From the NCBI GenBank assembly GCA_030770545.1, contig CM061091.1, forward strand, positions 10,968,501 through 11,032,500: 64,000 nucleotides of DNA, in the 5' to 3' direction. Below the pieces are notes generated by a model. That model saw nothing but the letters and a program-made list of their open reading frames with translations, had not been told where the DNA came from and made no database searches. The position numbers and the translations under genes are program-made. The DNA is from Macropodus opercularis (lineage: Eukaryota; Chordata; Actinopteri; Anabantiformes; Osphronemidae). The stretch's first letter is position 1, and each line of letters opens with the position of its first letter. Shown piece after piece: positions 12,221 to 25,200 of this stretch.

Positions 12221-15200
12221 ATGATGAAAATATTTCCAGCCCTTCTGCTTCCGCTTGTGACATTTCTGACAGGTAAGGGACAGATACTGCATGCTAAAGG
12301 AAGTGCTGCATTCTATACATGCATTTTCCCAAGAGGTGTCTAATTTTAAACTCCATTTTATCCTCCAATTTATTTCTCGGCTTAAAGTCAGAATCCTCAG
12401 AAAACAGAGCATTCTGACTTTAAAACGACAGGTTAGAGTCAGACGTTACCTATGATGTTGATACATACGGTGCAGTATGTATGTGATCCTAAACATTAAA
12501 CCATCTCAAAAATAATTATCTTCAAACCATATCTATATATTTAAAACAAAGATAAAACACAGAACAAACAGAAGTACTGAGTACCCAGGCTGTGTGTGGA
12601 GGTGAGCCTGACCTCCTGTAGCTGGTACTGTACCACTCACTCTCCCAAACAAGCTCAGACACCTTCCTTCCCAGCGAGGTTGACAGCGTCCTACTAGTGA
12701 AACATTAATAGCTAGTTTATGTGTCCAGTAATTTACTTCACAGAAGCCGCAGCTGGAAAACAAATACTTTTGCTAATTTTGTATTATTCACTTGACATTT
12801 GTTCAGAACTAAAAGGTGTGAAACCTATTTGCAGGTGTGTGTCCCTCGAGACGTGAGGAGCTACAGATGTACGTCCGTGCGGGAGAAATGGTGGCGCTGC
12901 AGTGCCCTTGTTGCATAGGGCACAATCCCAGCAATGACACTAGACTGTTCTGGACCAGTCACATCACACATGAGATGCATGCGAGTGACCACATGTCATC
13001 AGCAGGGCAGAGGCAGATACTGATTCATGGTGGAAGCCTTGTGATACTCAACGCCTCTGTCAGTCATCAGGGGAATTATTCATGCTCTCTGGGGTGAAAA
13101 ACACTTCTTTGTCTGTCTAATGTTGAACAAGCTATGTCGTTAAATAATGGACCGGTGATAATTTAACAATTACAGCCATTTTTATACACACACAGTCATA
13201 GGCTTGTAAACAAGCTTGTAAAGCTTTAAAGTAGTTGCATTGCCCAGAGTGACTCATTAGACTATTATTTCATGTTTGGTCAATCAGATAAAAAGTCTGA
13301 AAGTGGTTATATTTGCATTCTGTCACGGTACAGCTTGAATTTAATCATAATGAGGAAAAACCCTCAGCTATAGCCAAGTCAACAGACGTCTTGGGGAGGT
13401 ACTGGATCGTTTCAAAATGTACAGTCAAGAGAAGGGCAGAGGCTTCAAAACAAAACGCAAAACACTCAAGAACAGAATGATAAACAAGTAAAAGACAACA
13501 GAAGACACTCCAAGATGAACTTGTAGTCAGCATACAGACGTTGAACCCACTGGGCCAAAAACACCACAAAGAGATTATTAGCAAAAAGACACGATGACCA
13601 ACGTGACGAAGTGACAAAAATGACCAAAACAAGTAACACACAAAGAACTCAAATGGCATAATCCTGTTCTTGAGCGTGCATCGTACAGAATAGAAGTTAA
13701 AATAAATGGAAATTGTAATAAAAAATGTGTAATCGTTATGATGTTTGTTTTTCTTTCCCAACATGACAGCAATTCGAGTGAGCGCTTCTGGTTCGCGCTG
13801 ACTGTGTTCACCACGCAGCACGATGAGAATGACGAGAACAAGTACAGTGCGGTTTGTGATGCACAAGAGTCCTGCACACTGACGTGTCCTGAAGTGAACA
13901 TCTCCGGTCTACGCGCCCTGCGCATTTTCAGCGTTAACAACATCATGTGGCGCAAGGTAAAAAGTTGTTTTTTTTTGTAATAATAATTTAAAACCTATTT
14001 TATCTTTTTAAGTTTATTTTTAATTCTTCTGTGACTGAATGTTTCTTTCCCTACATTCAAAGCTTGTTTCAATGACTATTCAATTCTCAAACCTCACTTT
14101 AACTTTCCATCTTGTAGGAAGGTGAGTCATTGCCAAACAATGGGTACTTCTCAGGTGTGGAAGAGAAAGACCAAGGTGACTACACCTGTACCAGATCTTA
14201 CCTGCATAACAGCCAGGTATACAACATGACCTTTACAGTAGATCTTAAAGTCCAACCCAAAGGTAGGAAAACACATTTTTTAGAGAGCTGAATCTTCATA
14301 TACATGTTTTAAAAGTTTTAAATCTTTATTCTTTTTGTACAGCAAACCCAGGGAAACCACAGATACTTTCACCAACCAAAACCGTATTTTATGTGGATTT
14401 AGGTGAGTTTCTTTTGTTACTTTATGATTACAAAGACATTTAGTGTTCGGCATTAGCTTTGAAATAACTGATGTCTGCTTTTTCTAGGCTCACTGGTGGA
14501 GATTGAGTGTAAAGCCGTTGTGTACTCAAACTTTGATGAGTTGTTCTGGCTAAGCGACACGGCATTTGTGGTACTAAATGACAGCTTTCCTGTTTTCTAC
14601 ACCTACCATGCGAGGTAAACTCTTCACACTTCACTTGGTCAAAATGAGTAAACCTGTAGGTTAACACTAATACCACGCACTTCTCTGTTCTTTCTTTCCA
14701 TTGTAGCAATAGTAAAAATGAAGAAATAAACCTTACAGCATCTCTGGTCTTCAAAAAAGTGTCACAGGAGGATCTGTCAAGACAGTATAGGTGTAAACTG
14801 GAGTCTGTATCAGAACAGGCTCAGTTTGTCACCGTCACCCTGGTCCGTAAAGGTATTTACTGTGAGACAGATGCTTTTGGCACTGCTGTGTTAACATAAA
14901 GTTCAAATCATAATCAGGTCTATTTATAGTTTAATGTCAACCTTTCTGATATTTCCTTACAGCCCCCTCCTTCTCTCTCCCTCTGACTCTCAGCCTTGTG
15001 GGACTCTTGCTGGTGATTGCTGTAGTAGTTGTTTGTGTGAAGTTTAAAATTCATATCACCCCTTTTCTAACAGATGCCATTAGCCGCCATCACAGCATTT
15101 CAGGTGGGATTTCTGTTGTTTGGACCGACTTTGACTATGTTAGCATCCAGGTGCGAGGCAGTACATCTGTGAACCGTTGTTGTGTCAGCAGATGGAAAGA

Positions 15201-15785
15201 ACTACGACGCCTTTTTCATGTGTTATGAGGGTGAAACAGATGCAGGACTGGACACGGATACCAGACAATGGCTGGAAAGTGTTTTGCAAGAGAAGTTTGG
15301 TTACAATCTCTGTCTGTATGATCGTGACGACGTACCAGAGAGCGGTATGATACATTCACAGAGTGCATCAATAATCTGGTTTAGTTTGGTGTCGAACATG
15401 AAGTGACATCTAATTTCAACTGTGGTTGGTTTCAGCTGAAGCAGAGGCAGTGTTAGATTGCATCAAGCAGAGCCGAACGGTGGTTTTGGTTCCTACCTCT
15501 GCACGTTGTGGTCTGAGGCCTGCTGCCTTTTCTAACATTTACTCAGCCCTTGTGGAGCAGCAGCACCACTTGGTTGTCATCAACACTGAAACAACAGCAG
15601 TGCCATCATCAGGTTTATTACCACGGGCCTTACAGAATCTTGGCAAGGCAGTCGACACTGTCACCTGGAAGGGCGCCAACTCTAAGAGCCATGATTCCTC
15701 CTTCTTCAAGGAGCTACGCTATTACCTGTCTGCTCCGCAGCATCCACCAAAAGACAGACTTTCACCAGTGAGCTACCCAGTATAA
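12221..15785 (+). CDS. IL-1 receptor family protein, IL-18R1-like, tandem copy 1
   Basis: Single-pass cytokine receptor signalling through a TIR domain. Exons: 12221-12272, 12835-13093, 13770-13956, 14118-14262, 14343-14402, 14488-14614, 14707-14852, 14963-15103, 15192-15344, 15436-15785 (1,620 nt, 539 aa). Signal peptide is about residues 1-17 (MMKIFPALLLPLVTFLT). Ig1 is about 18-103, Ig2 about 104-214 with DQGDYTC, linker 215-234, and Ig3 about 235-325. The membrane helix is near 335-355 (SLVGLLLVIAVVVVCVKF). The TIR domain is 373-539: box 1 DGKNYDAFFMCY, box 2 GYNLCLYDRDDVPES. The Ig2 stretch resembles human IL-18R1, and il18rap lies two genes downstream, so IL-18R1-like is favoured. IL-1R1-like or IL-1RL1-like remain possible. 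The usual PG of the box 2 loop is ES, and box 3 FW is FF. Confidence 0.85.
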
Positions 15786-17089
15786 TATTGAAATACATAG
15801 CAAAGACAACTGGAGAAATATGTCAATGTGTTATGTATATGCTGCTTGAACAACACCAGTGTATTCATTAATTATTTTCACCAAAGCTTTTCTTTCTGTT
15901 ACATGAACATGTTACATCTATGCAGTGCTGGACATTTTAGACTTGAAATAGTAAATACTCTGATTTACTAACTACTGGTCAATCTCATATCATAAGCTCC
16001 CAGGCTCTAACCTTTAGCGTGTTTATTCACTTATAACTTTCTCGGGTCCTCCAGTGTCACAGATTATGTCTTCGCAACATCACAACAAGTGTTGCAAATC
16101 AGATAAAAGCATCAATAGACACAACCTAATGCGTGTTTTACAGATGATAATCAGGTTGCTGGCAATCTGCCTTCACGAATGACCCATTTCAGATGTCGTT
16201 CAGCAGGAGAGCATCGCTTCAAAACCCAAGGCTAAAAATGTAGCTCAACTAACTCATAAAAGACGATAAGAGTAGATGAACTGCTGTTTCCTGTGAAGCA
16301 GGCCTCAGCAGATCATATCTGGTGTGAACAGCAAACACGTGCCTACTGCCCCTTCAGACACAGAAAGCTGAAACTGAAAAGTGTTGTTTGCTTATAATTT
16401 ATAATGTATACACACAACAATATTTTACAAAAATGTGTGGGCACTACTGTAAGTGTCCTCAGTAATTCAACAATTTGCAGATACATCTTTAGTAGCTTGT
16501 TTGTTTTTGTTTTGTTTTGTTTTTTTAACAAGATTTTTTCCGTTCATAGAGCTTTTGCTCACGCACGACTGTCTCAAGGTCCTGCCACAGCATTTTAAGC
16601 GGGTTGTGGTCTGTAATACTACTTCTCTTAACTGTAACCATAATAAATGTCTGCCAGTGGCCCTCACTCCTTTACTGGTGAAGTGTTTTGACTGACACTG
16701 TTTTGCGCGACAGGTAGGCAGCTGCTGTTTTTCCTGAGCGCACCGGGAAACGCGGCTCTGGACTAACTTTTTCCTAATATTCTTATATTAAGGTAAATGG
16801 TTGAGTCGTTTCAGACAAGGCGAAGTTTCCCCTCCGGAGTGTTTCTCTGCTTTGCTCAGATAGTTTTCACACACGCGAGATGACGCGGGTTTCCCTGAAG
16901 GTTTCAATTCCCTGAAGGTTTCAATTCAGTTGCACAGAAACAGAAGACTGAGAAGAACTGTACAATTGATGATGTCACTTTATTCAGGAAGGAAACAAAA
17001 AAAAATAAAAAAGCGATGGGAGGACGCGCGCCGCATTTCTTTTGGCAGAGCCGCGACCGGGTGGCTCGTTCCGGCGGAGTTTAATCATC
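15786..17089. other. Spacer between the tandem receptor genes
   Basis: The first part is probably the 3' untranslated region of the upstream receptor; AATAAA at 16642-16647 is a candidate polyadenylation signal. The last part (about 16,700-17,089) is more CpG-rich and carries the promoter of the second receptor, with a 17-base tandem repeat holding two STAT-type sites. No further exons or receptor fragments were seen. Confidence 0.5.
16891..16924. promoter_or_regulatory. Tandem pair of STAT (GAS) sites in a 17-bp duplication
   Basis: The unit TTCCCTGAAGGTTTCAA occurs twice, head to tail and without change, at 16891-16907 and 16908-16924. Each copy holds TTCCCTGAA, which fits the STAT consensus TTCNNNGAA. 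The pair lies about 170-200 bases upstream of the start codon of the second receptor gene. Confidence 0.5.
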
Positions 17090-19227
17090 ATGCTCGGCGC
17101 CTGTCTGCAGCTTTTCCTACTCACAGTGACGGGTAAGAAAACCTTCCTACGGCGACGTGGACCGTGTGTAAGTTGAGTGTTGAGCGGTGTCACAAGCAGC
17201 AGCCTGTGAAGTTGAAGTAGAAGTTCGGCTTTTATGTCATGTCGGTGAAATTGAAGATTTATTCATTACGGATTTTAATAACTGATGCACATGCAGTAAT
17301 GTTCATTGATCAAGTTCACACCATTTTTTTGTTGTTGTTTTTTGTTTTGTTTTTGGAAACTTCTGTCTTGTGATCAGTAAAAGATCAGTAAAATGTTATT
17401 ATAATAAATAAATGTTTCAGGTCATTGAATAAATGTGATGTAATAACTGTGAAATACAAATGTTTTACAAAAGCAGCAATAATTATGTACAAACCCCCTA
17501 AATTCCAACAGAAGAAGATTGATTTACCGCCTACAGGGCGGGATTACTTTGCCTGTAAAGGTTTAAATGGCTCATTTCACACATTAAAGCCAGCGCACTT
17601 TGCTTCCCTATGTCTGTGGACTAAGCCTCCTGAGACACATCGTGGACCTTCTACATGTAACATTAGAATCATCTCCTTATCCTTCTCTTAAAGCAGTTTC
17701 CATAAACTTGACATTTATCAATCGCACGGAAATCACAAGACTGCGTGCAGACCAATGAGATAGGATGTGGTTTGGAACCCCAGGCTCTGCTGACAGCAAG
17801 AAATTCACACATTCTGTAGAAAAAGAACAAGAAGTAGGAACAAATGACAAAATGAAGTTAAGTGAGACTACAGAATTCCCCAAATGAAATCTGTATGTGT
17901 GCATTTCAACTGTGATTTAGCCATTTCTTCAAATATCTTCATAAAATTGTCCTTGTGTTCCCGAAAAAGTGACTTGACAAAAGTGTCTCTGTCAAGTTTC
18001 GCAGGATCCTTGATTGTTGGTGCCTGTTTGATGACTCTGTTTGGTCATGTTCATTTCCCACAGTAAACAATATTTGCAACCTTCTTTCGCAGGTGTGAGT
18101 CTCCAGAAGCCTGAGGAGATATACATCAAGGCCGGTGACATGGTGGCACTGCTGTGCCCCATTTACACACTGGAGCATAATGCCACAGTGGTCTGGACTG
18201 GTTACACCGGCCAGCAGGTCAGGGTTATCAGTGACATGTCAGCGGATGAGCAGGAGCAAGTGGGGATGCTGGTTCATGGAAGTAGCCTTGTGATTTTCAG
18301 TGCAGCCGCAGACCTTCAGGGGAACTACTCCTGCTCTCCGGGGTGAGGCTCTGCTACAGTACACGCTGTGTAATGCTTCGTGGTTAAATCATTCGGTGAT
18401 TTGGTATTGTCGTCTTTCCTGTAATGGCACGACAGCAATGCCTGCTGCCTGTCCTGGTTCAGCGTGACAGTGTACTCCACACAGTCCACGGAGATCACAG
18501 AGAAGACCAAGCATGGTGCGGTTTGTTTTACGAAAGAGTCCTGCACACTGACATGTCTCGAAGTCAACATCCCTGATCCAAGCGCCCTGAATATTTCCAG
18601 CCTTAATGACATCACGTGGCATAAGGTAATTTTACAAAGCTTGTTTGTTTGTTTGTTTGTTTTTTTGAGGTAAGTCTTGTTCAATCTTTTCAATCTTTTC
18701 AAATCTCACTTTCCATCTTGTAGGAAGGTGAGTCATTGCCAATCAGTGGGTACTTCTCAAGTGTGGAAGAGAAAGACCAAGGTGACTACACCTGTACCAG
18801 ATCTTATCTGCATAACGGCCATGTATACAACACGACCTTTACAGTAGATCTTAAAGTCCAACCCAAAAGTAAGAAAGCACGTGTTCACACTAGTTGACTT
18901 CATAGTGGCCCATATATTTGAAGAACATATAAAATCTTTTTTGTGCAGAATCCCTGAAAACTGACGCTATCACTTCACCAAACGACAACGATGTGTTTGA
19001 AGTGGATGTGGGTAAGTATTTGACTTGTACACACACTGGGACACACCAACATAAATTAACTTACTAATATTTTATGCACGTAATCTGCTTTTTCTAGGCT
19101 CAACAATGACGATAGACTGTAAAGCTGTTGTGTATTCAGAGTCTGATGAAATCTTCTGGTTGGCAAACGGGTCATTTGTGCCATTAAATGCCAGCCTCCC
19201 TGTTTTCTATAATTACACCCGGTAATC

Positions 19228-19299
<72 letters not shown>

Positions 19300-20524
19300 G
19301 ACTGTCAAAACTAAGCCATACATAAACACAAAAGTTATAGACAGCCACACAGACACACACATCATCGCTAACATCAGTGCTGATGAACGTTTCTCCAACC
19401 TTTTCTGCAATTTTAGGACAGATTCTGTGACGGAAACAAGGGTTACAGCTACGCTGGTCTTCAAAAATGTGTCTGTGGAGGATCTGTCAGGACTTTACAC
19501 GTGTAAACTGGAATCTGTGTCTCAAGACCCAATACTTGTCACCATCTCCCTGGCTCGGAAAGGTATCCATCAATCATTTTAACAAACAAAACAAGCCAGT
19601 AGCTGATTATCTCACCACTTCATTCTTCCCACAGCTCGTCCATCTTACGTCGCCGTGCTTGTTATCGTCGTCTGCATCGTGGTCGCGTTGTCTGTGTCAG
19701 CAGTCATCTACGTGAGGTTTAAAATTGACCTCACTCTTTTCGTAAGGGACACTCTTGGCTGCCGTAACACATACTCAGGTGGGAGTTGTATGTTTAGCTA
19801 TTTGTTTGATTTTAGAAAAACACGCGCTTTTATTCTCTTTGAGTCTGCACCCAACGTGCCAGCAGTGACCGGTGTGAATGTTGTGGTTTGTCGTTTGATT
19901 AGATGGAAAGAGCTACGACGCCTTTTTGCTGTGTTATAACAGCGACACAGATGCTGGGCTAAACGACCGTGACATAAAATGGCTGGAGGGGGTTTTAGAA
20001 ACGTCCTATGGTTACAGCCTGTGTCTCTGTGAGCGTGACGTGTTACCAGGAGCAGGTATGGCGTTGTACTAATATCAATATCATTTTTAGAATATATGCT
20101 GTATCAAACACACTGTAGGCATCAGATATGATTTAAAATACCAACGTCCCACCTGTGCTTGGTTGCAGCTGAGGCAGAGGCAGTGTTAGACTGCATAGAG
20201 AAAAGCAGGACAGTGGTTTTGGTTCCCACCTCTCTGGACTCTGATTCCGGGTCTGGCCTACTGAGCGCCATCCACGCCACCCTTGTGGAGCACCAGTCTC
20301 ACTTGGTGTTCATCAAAACGGAGACAACAAAGGTGCCGACGTCGGGTGTGTTGCCAGAGGCCCTGCGACAGCTCCTCGAGGCTGGAAATTACGTCACATG
20401 GAAGGGCATCAGCTCCATGAAATCCTCCTCCGCGTTCCTCAGGCAGCTGCGCTATCATCTCTCTACCCCACAGCATCCACCAAAAGGGAGGCCTCAGACA
20501 ATGCAGGATGTTACAGCTTGGTAA
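17090..20524 (+). CDS. IL-1 receptor family protein, IL-18R1-like, tandem copy 2
   Basis: Paralogue of the preceding gene with the same ten-exon plan and intron phases. Exons: 17090-17132, 18093-18342, 18436-18625, 18724-18868, 18949-19011, 19098-19221, 19417-19562, 19635-19778, 19903-20055, 20169-20524 (1,614 nt, 537 aa). Signal peptide MLGACLQLFLLTVTG. Ig1 ends about residue 97, Ig2 about 98-209, Ig3 about 231-320. The membrane helix is near 324-346 (VAVLVIVVCIVVALSVSAVIYV). The TIR domain is 369-537, with DGKSYDAFLLCY (box 1) and GYSLCLCERDVLPGA (box 2, loop PG kept). Box 3 FW is replaced by FL (SAFLRQLRYHL). Exon 4 is about 94% identical to exon 4 of copy 1, while neighbouring exon 3 is only about half identical at protein level. 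The exact IL-1R subfamily is uncertain. Confidence 0.85.
19231..19293. repeat. (CA)n microsatellite
   Basis: About 31 CA units lie ten bases downstream of the exon 6 donor of the second receptor gene. The close position could affect splicing. Confidence 0.95.
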
Positions 20525-21301
20525 TATGTTTAGTCTGTTTAGAATGAATGAGCTCGGTGATACTTTAAGTCAGAGTGTCCTTTGTTTTTATAACACAATC
20601 CCCTTTTGCTGTCAGCTGCCTATATGATACGACTCATTGTGCTGTAATATGGAATGTCATCACGTGTCCTTTTACTAAATTAAGCCTGCACACATTCAAA
20701 ATTCTCATGTTGCTTTTCACAATAGCTTTTGAAATAGTTTTTTATTTCTATGTAATTTTTGTGTTGTTGTTTTTTCAATACCATATTTTACCACCCCTAC
20801 CCCTAAACATTTATCTATTTTTATATGCAAACTGTCATCTGCAAAATATGTGTACAGTAATCATATTATGTACCTTTTTAATTTAGTCTCTTATTTATCA
20901 GATATTTAACAGGAAAAACTTGAAATGTCTTTCAAGAAATTATGTCCAATTCCTGATAAATCTTGTCACAAGCTGTCAGTTACTAGAGATTAAGGTTCAC
21001 AGTGATCAATGCCAGAGAGGTTAGAAATTATTTTTGTTGACTTGAAAATGAGGCCAGTGAAAGTGCAGGTGTTGAAACCATAAAACCTGGGTCTGAACTA
21101 CCACATGCAGCTTATTTGTACAGTAAAATAGATGATGCACAAGTAGGCACAATTTCGATTTCTGCAATTTTATTAGGAAGGTGTTTTGGTTTTCCTTGTG
21201 TCACAGACATTGTATTATGTTAAAAGTAAATTTGCCAAATAGTTGCACTAGTGTTTTTGTATTTAGTAGTAGTAGTAATATCAAAATAGTTTAATTTTAA
21301 C

Positions 21302-21855
21302 TGTAGATTGGTCTCCCACACCTGTGTTACTTCCAGGGTGGGACTTAATTTAGCCACCAGCAGGTGTTTTGCATTTCTGGTTTAGTCTATGAATATATTG
21401 TGGTCATTATGTATTTGTCAAGTTGCTAGTGTGTCTCGTATGTCATTCATATGCCTCGTCCCTTTGCGCTTGTTCTTTTTTGTTCACCCCTAGCTCTTGT
21501 TGGTAAACTTGTTAGTAAGTTAGTTTGTTAGAGAGAAGTGTTTGCTTTTTGAGTTAGTTTGGATTTTTCGTAGTGATTTATAGTTTCTGCCTGTGCAGCA
21601 TTTTTCAGTTCTAGCTTTCTTCCAAATTTTTATATATATAGTTTGTTATACTTTTGCTTTCAGTCAGTTATTAGTTTATGTGTTGTCACCGTGACGTTGA
21701 GTTCTAGTATTTTCCAAATTGTAATTTTGCCTCCTGCTTAGTTCAGTTTAAGAGAACCTGGCCTTGCATCCAGTCTGTATATATATATCCCTGATTGTTG
21801 AAAATAAATGTTTAGTGTCACTGTCTCAACTGTCGCACTGTGGTCCTGTACAGGT
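21302..21855. repeat. Possible LTR-like retroelement remnant
   Basis: The segment opens TGTAGATTGG and then has text typical of dispersed fish elements (CCCACACCTGTGTTACTTCC, AGCCACCAGCAGGTGTTTTGC). It ends after an AATAAA near 21,806 and a terminal TGTACA. This resembles a solo long terminal repeat, but no target-site duplication is clear and there is no coding part. Confidence 0.3.
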
Positions 21856-21863
21856 TGCCATCT

Positions 21864-21911
<48 letters not shown>

Positions 21912-21927
21912 GGGGGGGGGGGGGGGG
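21864..21927. repeat. (GT)n microsatellite followed by a 16-base G run
   Basis: About 24 GT units run directly into 16 consecutive G residues. Confidence 0.95.
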
Positions 21928-22249
21928 TTATGCAAAGGCAGGTTACATTGTTTCCTTCCACATTTACTTGCTATAGCACAGCATTACTGAGAAATGCCAG
22001 TTGACGTAGGAAGTGGCTAACAGGAACAAAAATATTAGTTTTCACGTCAAAACACACCCAACAGGAAATGGTTCGACATCAACTACTGTGACGCCTGGGT
22101 CCTTTGAAAGCTTTACCGCTCTTGAGGAACAAATATTACAGAGAGCACATGAAGACCCCAGTGACTACAGAAGTCAGCTTTTACAGTGTAGAATTTAGAC
22201 TGATCAGCAGCATCGTAACCGTTAGCTTTCACCTGTTTAGAGCCACAGG

Positions 22250-25200
22250 ATGCAAACTGGATTTATTCTGATTTTTCTTTTTACTCCTGTTTTCTCAGAG
22301 GGATGCTGTGGAGGATACATACGAAAGGCGAAAACAGGTCATTTGATGTGTTTAGGATTTGGGAATGTTACTATTGTTGTTGTTGTACGTTTCTTATTTA
22401 GACTGTTGAATTAACATGATCCTAAATATAACTCTGCTCTAATTGTAGATCTCCAGCAAGATAGCACGAAACTGCACTACAGAGCTGTCGAGGGCGAAAT
22501 CTTTATGGTTCCGTGTTTGCAGTTCACAACCGGAAAATGCACAACAGTAAATAAAGATTCGCCTTTAAACTGTGGGAAGGCGTTTATAGCGCAAGCAAAA
22601 CATTCTGGAAACTACACATGTGACACAGGGTAAGGCAAATATTACAGTTCTTCTCCTTAAGTCATCATGCACCCTCCACACAATGTAATGTCAGTTTTCA
22701 TAAGTTTGCAGAGAAAAAATATACGCAGTAAAAAGCCTTTTAACGTTTAGCTTCTTGCTTTATATCAGCATTCAAAACTTCCACAACATTGCCAGCAGCC
22801 TCTTTGTGGTATTAATAACCAATAATAGTATTAAGTATTAATATCACACCAATAATAGAATCTGGTTTAAAGTTCAGCAATGCATACTTAGAATGAGGTC
22901 AATTAAACCATCTGTTTTTCTGGTCTCTGCTGTGTGGTAGCCAGATGGTTTTCTTTCTACAGGTGCTGGATAAAGACAGCCTGGGATGCTTTCAACCTCA
23001 GGAGAGCAGGTTAATGCTGGTCATCGCTGCAGGCGGGATAATCCCCTGCCCGGGTCAACACTGTGGCAACGGCAAAGATATGAGCAGTACACTGTGGTAC
23101 AAGGTGAAGCCCACATGCAAACAGGATGGTCCATTTTGCAATCTGTGCTACAGCAAATCTTACACGTGTTTCATTTTTTTACAGGGCGACAAACCTATGT
23201 CAGTGCAGAAACGGGCCTACTGCGAAGAGAATGGGCGGCTACATCTGTGTGAAGTCAGTGATCACGATGCGGGAGTGTATTTCTGTGACAGAACAATTAT
23301 TGAGCAGGGAATCAAATGGACTTTGAGGATGGCTGTTAATGTCAGTCTCGTATGTAAGTGTTGCTCAATCAGTGGTTTGACCTAAAATATTGTGTGCAGT
23401 CAGTGTTTTCCCTCCATCAGTAATACAACTACTGTACCTACCAACACTTGTTTTCCTGTATTTAACATGTCTGTGTTTAAATCAGTCAGTCTGCCAAGAG
23501 TGAAAAGTGACTGGGTTGCTGGTATCATGGTGTGAACCACACTGAACGCAGAGAGAGTTGTCAGTTTAGATTCTGTGGCTACAGTTCCTCATATTACTCA
23601 GGTTAACATTAAAGCATAATGTCATTAATACTCAGCTGTTTGTTATTTAAAATATGACATTCTATCATTTGATAGCACACTAGTTGCCCTAAAATAAAAC
23701 TCACAGCATATCAAAAGAGGTTTACTTTTCTTTTGGTTTACACACTTTTTAACGATTATCTCCCTCAGTCAAACCACAGCTTTACCAAATTAAGGTGCTT
23801 CTGCTACAAGATAACAATCTTTACAGCTTTGAAGGTTGTTAGTTGCCAAAGTTGGCAAAAACCTTCAGATAAAACTAAGGCAGAGAGTGATTATTAAGTT
23901 GTTTTGTTTATTCTAGTCAGTAGTATATAGTGTAAAGCTCTCCAGTGGCACAAAGCCATTAACCATCAGACTTTTGTTTGTCTCTATGTCCCAGCAGCAT
24001 ATAAAACAGCACTTTATCCTCCCAATATTGTTGATCCTGGTGACAACACGACTAAGGAAGTGGAGCTTGGTAAGTGCATTCAAATGTGCTCTGTGAGGAT
24101 CAATAACTCAGCTGGATCTTTGTTTTTACCTGATGCTGACAACTGCTTTAATTACTCCACGAACAATAGAATAGGTCTTTATTGTCATTGTCACATGTAC
24201 ATAGAAATGATGAATGTTCATGTGAATGAATGTTTTACTAAGATAAATGAAACTATTTTCTAAATATAGCTTTTAAATATATTAGATGTCTGTGATGCAC
24301 CTTATAATGTACTGCTGTAGATTATACTTAGTATAATAATAGTAGCATAATCTACATAATCTTAGTACACACACATTCACATTTCAGTGAATGGAATAAA
24401 TTAATAAATATAAAATAGATAAACATTGTCACACAAGAACATTGAGAGATTTGAAATTTCATGTTTTATGTTTTTCTCAGGTCAGGCTTACACTCTGACC
24501 TGCAAGGTATATTTTCCTGTTGAGATAAATGTTTCATACAATGTAATGTGGTTCATGAACTACAATGGCAAAGCGGAGAACGTCATCCCACTACACATGG
24601 AGAAGAAACAGTGAGTCGGCTGCTCATTAAGATTCTGGTATCAGATCACAGATTCAGTTTGGCTTGGGGGGGGACACGTTTTGCTTTTGACAGAAAAGTG
24701 AAATTGCTTCTCTGATTTAGGCTGGACAAAAGTTCACTATTTGAACACGAGGTCATACAGAAAGTCGTCATAAAAGTTGTGACCCCACAACATCTGAACC
24801 ACACATATACCTGCTTCGCCAGTAACACTGCCGGAAACACAAGTGCCACAATTGAGCTCAAGAAACTAATTAAAGGTACATATTATATCTTTTTCTCATA
24901 GTCATTAGCTTACTTTTATTTATCCTCAGTTTTTTCATAACACAACTGATGAAACTAGAATTACGCTTAACAATTAGTTGACACTTGTGAAATGGAAATG
25001 GAAGCGTTGCATTTAGTTTACTGTCCCCAACTGAATCATTCACACTTTCAAGAAATAAATCTGATCTAAACGTATGTTGGCCTCTGTTGCAGTAAAATGG
25101 CCATCACTCGTTGGGTATCCTTTTGTGGGTTTGCTGGTGATAGCAGGGGTGGGAGTTGTTCTGCATGCAAGATGGCTGGAACTGCAGCTTTTCTACAGAT

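Larger units (their letters stand above)
20525..22249. other. Spacer between the second receptor gene and il18rap
   Basis: Holds the 3' untranslated region of the upstream gene, a repeat-like stretch at about 21,300-21,855, a GT microsatellite followed by a G run (21,864-21,927), and the il18rap promoter. ETS-like GGAAGT and GGAAAT cores occur at about 22,008-22,065. No extra exon was found. Confidence 0.5.

Noticed and set aside
22963..22965. TTTCTTTCTACAG acceptor as the start of il18rap exon 3
   Set aside because: It looks like a good acceptor, but phase from exon 2 would give a stop within about 17 codons. The acceptor ending at 22940 keeps phase and family similarity.
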